A stretch of 64,000 nt of DNA from JADKAV01 sp037045455 (lineage in GTDB: Bacteria; Actinomycetota; Actinomycetes; S36-B12; UBA10799). Under the pieces are notes generated by a model that did no database searches, was not told the origin of the DNA, and saw nothing but the letters and a program-made list of their open reading frames with translations. The stretch spans positions 434,001 to 498,000 of the forward strand of contig JBAOIN010000012.1 of NCBI GenBank assembly GCA_037045455.1. Direction: 5' to 3'. The position numbers were made by a program, and so were the translations under genes. How positions within the stretch are numbered: the stretch's first letter is position 1; each line of letters starts with the position of its first letter. Below are positions 57,829 to 64,000 of this stretch, one piece after another.

Positions 57829-58983
57829 ATGCTGACCCCGACGCCTTACCAGTCGCCCTGGATGACCGACGACGTCAGCGACGTGGCTGAGCTGGCTCGC
57901 ACGTTCTTCGCCAAGGACGTCGTCCCGCACCTCGAACGTTTCGCAGAGCAGCATGAGGTGGACCGTGAAGTCTGGACGAAGGCCGGCGATCTCGGCTTGC
58001 TCGGCATCACGATTCCCGAGCAGTACGGCGGTGGTGGCGGAACGTTCGCGCACGAAGCGGCCGTCATCTGGGAGCAGGGTTTCAGCACCGACGACAGCTT
58101 CGGCTACGTGGTGCACTCGACGATCGTGGCGCCCTACATCCTGGCTTACGGTTCCGAGGAGCAGAAGCAGAAGTGGCTGCCGCGGATGGCCTCCGGTGAA
58201 CTGGTCGGCGCTATAGCAATGACGGAACCGGGCACTGGTTCGGACCTGCAGGCGATCCGCACCACGGCCACCCGCGACGGCGACGACTACGTCATCAATG
58301 GCAGTAAGACGTTCATCACCAACGCGTCCCACGCGGACCTCATCATCATCGTCACGCGTACCGGCGGCGAGGGCGCGCAGGGCATCTCGTTGATCGTCGC
58401 GGAGGTCGACGGCCTGCCCGGTTTTGAGCGGGGCCGGGTTCTGCAGAAGGTTGGCCAGCACGCCCAGGACACACGCGAGTTGGCGTTCACCGACATGCGG
58501 GTTCCCGCCTCGAATCTGCTCGGCACCGAAGAGGGCCAGGGCTTCTACCAGCTCATGATGCAGTTGCCGCAGGAGCGCTTGGCGATCGCGATCTCTGCGG
58601 TCTCCTGCGCCCAGAAGGCGACCGAGTTGACCATCGAGTACGCGAAGCAGCGGGAAGCGTTCGGCCGGCCAATCATCGCCTTCCAAAACACGAAGTTCGT
58701 GCTGGCCGAAGTCACAACGGAGGTCATGGCGGCCCGGGCATTCCTCGACCACTGCATCGCCTTGCACCTCGACGGCAGACTCGACGCCGCGACCGCCTCC
58801 CGCGCGAAGTACTACTGCACGGACATGCAGTGCTCGGTCATCGACCGCTGCCTGCAGGTCTTCGGCGGGTACGGCTACATGACCGAGTACCCGATCGCGC
58901 GGATGTACGCCGGAGCGCGGATTCAAAAGATCTACGGTGGGACGAACGAGATCATGAAGGAACTGATTTCGCGGACGCTGTAG
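57829..58983 (+). CDS. Acyl-CoA dehydrogenase, long-chain type
   Basis: 384 residues, with AGGAG before ATG 57829. MTEPGTGSDLQAIRTTA and FITNASHADLIIIVTR are FAD-binding segments. The C-terminal IYGGTNEIMKELISR has Gly where short- and medium-chain enzymes have the catalytic Glu; the base is expected in LPQERLAIAI near residue 245, as in long-chain and isovaleryl types. It oxidises an acyl-CoA in a small catabolic operon. Confidence 0.93.
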   Translation: MLTPTPYQSPWMTDDVSDVAELARTFFAKDVVPHLERFAEQHEVDREVWTKAGDLGLLGITIPEQYGGGGGTFAHEAAVIWEQGFSTDDSFGYVVHSTIVAPYILAYGSEEQKQKWLPRMASGELVGAIAMTEPGTGSDLQAIRTTATRDGDDYVINGSKTFITNASHADLIIIVTRTGGEGAQGISLIVAEVDGLPGFERGRVLQKVGQHAQDTRELAFTDMRVPASNLLGTEEGQGFYQLMMQLPQERLAIAISAVSCAQKATELTIEYAKQREAFGRPIIAFQNTKFVLAEVTTEVMAARAFLDHCIALHLDGRLDAATASRAKYYCTDMQCSVIDRCLQVFGGYGYMTEYPIARMYAGARIQKIYGGTNEIMKELISRTL

Positions 58984-58990
58984 GCACGGA

Positions 58991-59049
58991 TTCACCGTTT
59001 GAACACTTGCGCACCGTTCCGAACGGTGCAGTGACGCACAAACGGTGAA
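58991..59049. repeat. Four-box palindromic element, CACCGTT type
   Basis: Boxes CACCGTT start at 58993 and 59012, inverted AACGGTG at 59022 and 59041. Spacing 19-10-19. The outer arms TTCACCGTTTG and CAAACGGTGAA and the inner GCACCGTTC/GAACGGTGC are perfect. It lies between two genes in the same direction. Confidence 0.78.
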
Positions 59050-59063
59050 GTTTGGGAGGAAGC

Positions 59064-59888
59064 ATGACCACAGTGGTCGCGATCACGGGGGGCGCGCGCG
59101 GTATCGGCCTGGCAACAGCCAAGGCCTTCCTCGCGCAGGGTGCGAAGGTCGCGCTCGGAGACCTCGACGGCGAACTCGTCGCCAGCGTCGCCAACGAACT
59201 GGGCGCGAATGTTCTCGGGCTGCCACTGGACGTCACCGATCCCGCGGCGTTTGCCACGTTCCTGGATGCCGCCGAAGCCGGGCTCGGGCCCTTGGACGTG
59301 CTCGTCAACAACGCCGGCATCATGCCGACCGGGCTGTTCGTGGAGGAAGACCCCGCGATGACCGACCGGATCCTGGACATCAACCTGCGGGGTGTCATCA
59401 CAGGATCCCGTCTCGCGCTTGAGCGCTTCACCATCCGTGGCCAGGGACATCTGGTCAACATCGCCTCGCTGGCCGGCGTCACGGGATTCCCGGGGCTGGC
59501 CACATACTGCGCGACAAAGTTCGCGGTGGTCGGCCTTACGGAGGCGCTGGAACGCGAGGTCCGAGACCAGGGCATCGCCGTGACCTGCGTGCTGCCAGGC
59601 GTCGTGCGCACCGAGTTGTCCGCTGGGACCAACAGCCCGAAATGGGTGGAGGCGCTCTCGACAGTGGATCCGGAGGACGTCGCCTCCGCGATCGTCGCGG
59701 CAGTGCGCACCGGCAAGCCGAAGGTGACAGTGCCCAAGCGTTTGGGCGCGACGTTGACGACGACCTCGCTCCTGCCGCGCCGGGCCCGGATCGCCGCCGA
59801 GCGTCTGACCGGTGCCGGCAAGGCCTTCACCGAGCCGGATCCGCGGGCTCGTGAGATCTACCACGAACGGTTGCGGCGGCAGGGCTGA
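59064..59888 (+). CDS. Short-chain dehydrogenase/reductase
   Basis: 274 residues from ATG 59064, with GGGAGG four bases upstream. Nucleotide motif VAITGGARGIGLATAK, NNAGIM, the catalytic Ser region IASLAGVTGFPGL and YCATK. A classical SDR of the COG0300 type; substrate unknown. It may belong to the acyl-CoA operon but is separated from it by a palindromic element. Confidence 0.93.
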   Translation: MTTVVAITGGARGIGLATAKAFLAQGAKVALGDLDGELVASVANELGANVLGLPLDVTDPAAFATFLDAAEAGLGPLDVLVNNAGIMPTGLFVEEDPAMTDRILDINLRGVITGSRLALERFTIRGQGHLVNIASLAGVTGFPGLATYCATKFAVVGLTEALEREVRDQGIAVTCVLPGVVRTELSAGTNSPKWVEALSTVDPEDVASAIVAAVRTGKPKVTVPKRLGATLTTTSLLPRRARIAAERLTGAGKAFTEPDPRAREIYHERLRRQG

Positions 59889-59933
59889 AGCGCAGCCCTT
59901 CACCTTCCGCCAGGGCCGATTCCGTGACGGCCG

Positions 59934-60020
59934 ATCCGTGAGCACGCCGGGCATCGGTGAGCGTTGTGGACGCATTTTGGGAGCCCGGAACGCTAACGGA
60001 TGCCCAGATGGCTAACGGAT
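59934..60020. repeat. Four-box palindromic element, ATCSGTKAG type, 40-bp centre
   Basis: Boxes ATCCGTGAG (59934), ATCGGTGAG (59953), CTAACGGAT (59993) and CTAACGGAT (60012): 19, 40 and 19 bp between starts. It lies between two convergent genes. Confidence 0.8.
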
Positions 60021-60085
60021 TGCGCCAGAGGCGCCTCTCCGCGCCTAGTGCAAACCGACCCCCTGGAAACTTCGGTAGCGGCGCG

Positions 60086-61273
60086 TCAGACCTCCGCCAG
60101 TGGAATGTCCGGATCGGCCAGACGTGTGGGGTCAACGACCCGTTGGGACAGGATCAACTCCCGGATCGGCACATCCCAAACGTTCACGTTCATCCCGGCC
60201 TGAACCCGGCCCTCCGAGAGCCAGAACGCGACGAACTCGCGGGCTGATTCATCGCCGCGCACGATGACCTCACTGGTCGCATCGGCATGGCCGACGTATT
60301 CCATCCCTAGGTCGTACTGATCAGTGAAGAAGTACGGCAACCTGTCGTACGTAGCGTCCTGGTCCAGCATTCCGGCTGCAACGACCGCGGGTTGGTTGAG
60401 CGCGTTGGCCCAATGCTCCACGCGGATCCGGCGGCCGAGAACTGGATGCGTCGCATTCACCACGTCGCCGGCCGCGAAGATGTCGGGGTGGCTGGTCCGC
60501 AGGTGCTCGTCGGCGAGGATCCCGTTGTCGACCGCGAGCCCGGCTCCTTCGGCCAGTTCAGTGTTGGGGACCACGCCCACCCCGACCACCACCGCTTGCG
60601 CGGGGATCAGGCGACCGTCGGCAAGCCGCACACCCTCGACCTCGAAGCCGTCGATGCTGATGCCGAACTCCATGTGCACGCCGTGATCTCGGTGCAGGTC
60701 CGCGAAGACCGTTGCGATGCGGGGGCCGAGGACCCGCAGGAGTGGCAGCTCCGCGGTCTCCAGGACCGTCACCTGGACGCCGGACGCCCGTGCGGCAGCG
60801 GCCACTTCCAGCCCGATCCACCCTGCGCCTACGATCGCCAGGTTGTCCATGGTGAACAGATCCCGGACCCGCTGCGCGTCGTCCATCGTGCGGAGGTAGT
60901 GGATGCCGGGCATGTCCGATCCCGGCAGATCCAGACGCCGCGGTCGTGCGCCGGTGGTGATAGCGAGTCGGTCGAAAGTGAGCTCGGTCCCGTTCGACAG
61001 GGCGACGGTGTTGCCGCCCAGACTCTCCACGGTCGCGTCGAGCAGCAAGTCCACGTCGTTGTCGGCGTACCACGACTGCGGATGCACGAAGGCCTTCTCG
61101 GCTTCAGCCTTCCCGAGCAGATAGTCCTTGGTTAGCGGCGGCCGCTCATAGGGCCGCACGTGCTCGTTGCCGATCAATGAGATGCGCCCGTCGTAGCCGA
61201 GCGCCCGCAGATGTTCAGCAGTTTTCGCACCGGCCAGCCCGGCACCGACAATCACGAAATGCCGCGTGCTCAT
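60086..61273 (-). CDS. FAD-dependent NAD(P)H ferredoxin-reductase-like protein
   Basis: 395 residues from ATG 61273 (MSTRHFVIVGAGLAGAKTAE). Two dinucleotide-binding motifs are present (VIVGAGLAGA and LAIVGAGWIGLEVA), plus TGARPRRLDLPG and HPDIFAAGDV for FAD. It matches rhodocoxin/putidaredoxin reductases, which pass electrons to a ferredoxin, commonly for P450s. No ferredoxin or P450 gene is visible nearby. Confidence 0.9.
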   Translation of the reverse strand: MSTRHFVIVGAGLAGAKTAEHLRALGYDGRISLIGNEHVRPYERPPLTKDYLLGKAEAEKAFVHPQSWYADNDVDLLLDATVESLGGNTVALSNGTELTFDRLAITTGARPRRLDLPGSDMPGIHYLRTMDDAQRVRDLFTMDNLAIVGAGWIGLEVAAAARASGVQVTVLETAELPLLRVLGPRIATVFADLHRDHGVHMEFGISIDGFEVEGVRLADGRLIPAQAVVVGVGVVPNTELAEGAGLAVDNGILADEHLRTSHPDIFAAGDVVNATHPVLGRRIRVEHWANALNQPAVVAAGMLDQDATYDRLPYFFTDQYDLGMEYVGHADATSEVIVRGDESAREFVAFWLSEGRVQAGMNVNVWDVPIRELILSQRVVDPTRLADPDIPLAEV

Positions 61274-61312
61274 GTTTGACGCTAACGCCACGTGGCTCCC
61301 GACGCGAGTGCG

Positions 61313-61465
61313 TCAGTTCTGCGAGAAGGGCCTGACCCGCGTGCCGTCTGCCGCAATCGGCGCAATCGTGGAGAGGCGGTCCGGCTCGACATCGTCGACG
61401 AGATGCTTGACGACCGACCAGGTCCGCTGAAGGACGTTGCGCTCTAACTTCACAGTGCCAGCCAT
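61313..61465 (-). CDS. Small hypothetical protein (50 aa)
   Basis: ATG 61465 (MAGTVKLERNVLQRTWSVVK), with GAGGTGA upstream, to TGA 61313-61315. It ends GTRVRPFSQN. It is a basic/acidic helical peptide with no recognised family. Its promoter holds a palindrome, so it may be autoregulated. Confidence 0.5.
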   Translation of the reverse strand: MAGTVKLERNVLQRTWSVVKHLVDDVEPDRLSTIAPIAADGTRVRPFSQN

Positions 61466-61480
61466 TGTGTTCACCTCATT

Positions 61481-61499
61481 CCGATACCCATTGTATCGG
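61481..61499. promoter_or_regulatory. Palindromic operator over a -10 box
   Basis: CCGATAC (61481-61487) and GTATCGG (61493-61499) form a perfect palindrome with a 5-base centre. On the minus strand TACAAT (61490-61495) sits inside it and fits the -10 of the 50-aa gene. Confidence 0.5.
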
Positions 61500-61797
61500 C
61501 AGACTAATCGTCATATGTGAGCGAGTAGGTGCTTTGGTCGGCGGAAACCGTATCCGAGGGCGGATTTCGGCTTCGAAATGACCCGCGAGAGCGCTGTTTG
61601 CCCACGAATTGCGTTGCAAGCCCCCAGCTAGCCTGTGCCCGCGGGGTCTCGGTGGGGCGCCGTGACGCGGCAGGAGCGAGCCTGGCCGCGGGCGTTTCGG
61701 TGCCTCACGCGACCTTAGATGGCACGTGAAGCACCGAAACCATTTTGTCGGCCTGGCCCCGAGGGGAAGTGCCCGACGGCATCCATAGGCTGGCCAC
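61500..61797. other. Intergenic stretch of about 300 bases
   Basis: No ORF was accepted here. It holds TAGGCT (61786-61791), the -10 box of the old-yellow-enzyme gene, six bases before ATG 61798. Nothing else is seen. Confidence 0.4.
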
Positions 61798-62890
61798 ATG
61801 CCGCTGCCCGCCGACCCGCTGCAAATGACGCATGGACCCAAGTGGCGCAATCGCTTCGCCTTGGCGCCGTTGACCAATTGTCAGAGCAACCCTGACGGCA
61901 GCCTCTCCGACGACGAAGTGCAGTGGCTCACGGCTCGGGCGCAGGGGGAGTTCGGGCTGGTGATGACGGCCGCCGCGTTCGTCGCACCTGCCGGCCACGT
62001 GTGGCAGGGCCAGCTGGGCATCTCCGACGACAGTTACCTGCCTGGTCTGCGTCGCCTTGCAGAGGGTCTGCGCGCGGCCGGAGCGTGCAGTTCGGTGCAA
62101 CTGCACCACGGAGGCCGTCGCGCCGAACGGGCAATCACAGGCAGGGCGGCGCAATGTCCCTGGGACGACCCTGACCACGACGCGGTGGCCATGACGGTCG
62201 ATGGTATCGAAGCGACGGTCGGGGACTTTGTGGCCGCCGCCGTGCGAGCCGAACGTGCCGGCTTCGACGGGGTCGAGCTACACGGAGCGCACGGATACCT
62301 GCTCGGGCAGTTCCTCGACACGTCGCGCAACCACCGGCCGGACGCTTACGGCACGACTCTGGACAATCGGTTCCGCATCGTCCGCGAGGTGATGGAGGGG
62401 ATCCGCGCAGCAACGGGGGACGAATTCCAATTAGGGCTGCGGCTCTCCCCGGAGGGCTTCGGGATACCGCTGCCGGACGGCCGTGAGTACGCGCGCCTGG
62501 CCCTCGAAACGGGTCTGCTGGACTACCTCGAACTGTCCCTGTGGGATGTGTTCATGCGACCCCGCCGTGGCGGCGAGGGCATGCTCATCGAGCACTTCGT
62601 TGACCTGCCTCGCGGTGCAATCTCAGCTCGGAGTTGCGGGCAAAGTGCTGTCCACGGCGGATGCCCAGTGGTGTCTGGACAAGGGCGCGGACTTCGTCTC
62701 CGTGGGTCGAGGAGCGATTGTGCACCACGATTTCGCCGCGCGGGCACTGGCCGACGCGTCGTTCACGGCGCGTTCGCTACCGGTACCGGTCGACGTCCTG
62801 CGACAGGAACGGGTCGGCCCGGCATTCGTCGATTACCTGCTTGAGACCTTCCCGGATGTGGTCGAAGCCGAGTCGCAGTACGTCAACTAG
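61798..62890 (+). CDS. NADH:flavin oxidoreductase (old yellow enzyme), frame broken once
   Basis: About 363 residues. FMN-type TIM barrel: FALAPLTNCQSNPDGSLSDDE, VQLHHGGRRAERA, VAAAVRAERAGFDGVELHGAHGYLLGQFLD and NHRPDAYGTTLDNRFRI are family motifs. One extra base near 62622 breaks the frame; after it QLGVAGKVLSTADAQWCLDKGADFVSVGRGAIVHHDF completes the barrel. TAGGCT upstream supports ATG 61798. It reduces an unknown alkene or nitro compound. Confidence 0.88.
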
Positions 62891-62949
62891 GCGCGGTCAG
62901 CGACGCTGCGGCTAAAAGCCCTCGCTGCTGAGCGACCCTGCGTGAGTCC

Positions 62950-64000
62950 TCAGTCCAGGCCGTGCCGCTGGCGACTGGCCTGCTCCTGGGCACTGAACTG
63001 ATTGAAGCGGGGCAGGAACTTGTCCCACTCGATCGTGTGGGAGTCGATCTCCGGGCCGTCGATGCAGGCGTGCTTGCGCACCGGTTTGCCGTCGATGAGC
63101 ACCGGCACCATGCAGGCGCCGCACATCCCGGTCGCGTCGACCATGATGGAGTTCAGGCTCGCGACGCAGGGGGTGTCGAACCGCAGGCACAGGTCGCTGA
63201 CCGCACGCATCATGAGCGGCGGGCCGATGGTGACGACCTCGGCCACGGGACGGCCGGACTGCAGCATCTGCTCCAACGGCCCGGTGACGAACCCCGGCAC
63301 CCCGAACGACCCGTCGTTGGTGGTGTAGATGACGTCGAGCTGGTCGCCGAACTCGTCGGCCAGTTGCGGGACCCGTTCCCCGGGCCCGGTCCAGAACATC
63401 AGGTCTGCGCTGCGGAAGCCGGAGATCAGGGTGACGTGGTTGCCCGCGCGCAGGTGCTCGCGCATGATCGGGAAGACCGGCGGCAGACCCAGGCCGCCCG
63501 CCGTGAAGACCACAGTGCCTTCCTGAGAATGGATGTCACTGGGACGCCCCAACGGCCCGGCGATCCCGGTGAAGGCGTCGCCCACCGCCATGCGGTTGAT
63601 CTCGATGCTGCTCGTGCCGACTCCCTGCACGACGAGGTCGATCGTGCCGGCTTCGGCATCCCAGTCGGCCAGAGTCAGCGGGATGAGCTCGCCGTCCGGT
63701 TGCGGCAGCACGCGCACGAACTGCCCGGCCCGTGCCGAACGCGCGATCAGCGGCGCCCGCACGGTGAACTCGACGATGCCGTCACTTAGGTCGGCCCTGC
63801 CCAGGATGGCGGCGTCGGTTCCGGCCAGTTCGGTGTAGGCGAGTGCACTGGCCACGGAGTCACGGATGACCTCCGGCGTCAGGTCCTCGATGGCGAGGAT
63901 CTCGCGGGCCGCGGCCTGGCCGTCCCCGGCCGCCAGGATCGCGGTCGAGCCGCCACGCGCGGCATCCCCTCCCGTGTACACACCGGGCAGCGTCGTCTCC
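62950..64000 (-). CDS. SudA-SudB-like fusion (GltD-like reductase fused to NfnA/PyrK-like subunit), 5' end beyond the window
   Basis: The frame runs off the right edge. Its first visible residues, PGVYTGGDAARGGSTAILA, are the end of a GltD/SudA-type FAD domain (GVFAGGDxxRG). About 30 residues later a second module starts: FTVRAPLIARSARAGQFVRVLP (FAD-binding), TAGGLGLPPVFPIMREHL (NAD-binding) and ATGMCGACMVPVL with a later Cys in KHACIDGPEID, which together hold a [2Fe-2S] cluster, as in SudB/NfnA and PyrK. The stop is at 62950-62952. It may transfer electrons between NADPH, ferredoxin or sulfide. Confidence 0.82.
   Translation of the reverse strand, partial: ETTLPGVYTGGDAARGGSTAILAAGDGQAAAREILAIEDLTPEVIRDSVASALAYTELAGTDAAILGRADLSDGIVEFTVRAPLIARSARAGQFVRVLPQPDGELIPLTLADWDAEAGTIDLVVQGVGTSSIEINRMAVGDAFTGIAGPLGRPSDIHSQEGTVVFTAGGLGLPPVFPIMREHLRAGNHVTLISGFRSADLMFWTGPGERVPQLADEFGDQLDVIYTTNDGSFGVPGFVTGPLEQMLQSGRPVAEVVTIGPPLMMRAVSDLCLRFDTPCVASLNSIMVDATGMCGACMVPVLIDGKPVRKHACIDGPEIDSHTIEWDKFLPRFNQFSAQEQASRQRHGLD

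Noticed and set aside
56359..58983. An 874-codon open frame on the + strand
   Set aside because: Its first third is antisense to the TetR gene and overlaps the CoA transferase gene in another frame; only the part from ATG 57829 is a real acyl-CoA dehydrogenase.

Overview
The window is GC-rich, gene-dense DNA from an actinobacterium. The evidence is strong G/C bias at third codon positions, a bldC-like gene beside a DUF3073 gene just after purF-purM, a DUF3073/Ddn/Abhydrolase_9 protein set, and a purine and central-metabolism gene order like that of mycobacteria and streptomycetes. At least eighteen genes have a TANNNT -10 box ending 6-7 nt before the start codon, which points to widespread leaderless transcription. 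No tRNA, rRNA or CRISPR array was seen.

Layout. 1-8.7 kb: end of a short-chain dehydrogenase, an epimerase, a hydrolase-like gene, pyrE, dedA, an rRNA/tRNA methyltransferase, fructose-bisphosphate aldolase, a flavin-type oxidase, a SulP transporter and purA. 8.8-25.9 kb: a dispersed purine region (purD, purB, purC, purS, purQ, purL, purF, purM) interleaved with a toxin-antitoxin pair, a PAP2 phosphatase, galE, a lipoprotein, a degenerate DUF2252 protein, an F420-type nitroreductase, acetyltransferases and a universal stress protein. 26-31 kb: bldC-like, DUF3073, a truncated IS21-family element abutting ggt, and a secreted Rpf/transglycosylase-like protein. 31.8-37.3 kb: a DrrAB-like ABC exporter, an unusual two-gene heme-copper oxidoreductase with a TetR regulator, and a cupin. 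37.4-47 kb: cell-envelope proteins, a DMT transporter, two secreted peptidases, a PAS protein and a TetR/MmpL pair. 47-51 kb: an ACT protein and a molybdate operon. 51-56 kb: lysA, fumC and a TPR protein. 56.4-64 kb: acyl-CoA and flavin redox metabolism (CoA transferase, long-chain-type acyl-CoA dehydrogenase, SDR, ferredoxin-reductase-like enzyme, old yellow enzyme and a SudA-SudB-like fusion).

Three points stand out. First, about a dozen intergenic palindromic elements share one geometry: two direct boxes 19 bp apart, then two inverted boxes 19 bp apart, although the box sequence differs between subfamilies. Second, the heme-copper oxidoreductase has Asp in place of the first CuB-ligand His, and its partner subunit lacks the CuA ligands, so it may be a non-canonical NO reductase or a related enzyme. 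Third, broken frames are frequent and clustered (purD-purB, purL, purF-purM, IS21-ggt). Nearly all those decoded are single-base insertions, which looks more like a sequencing or assembly artefact than gene decay, so these genes are annotated as one locus each.
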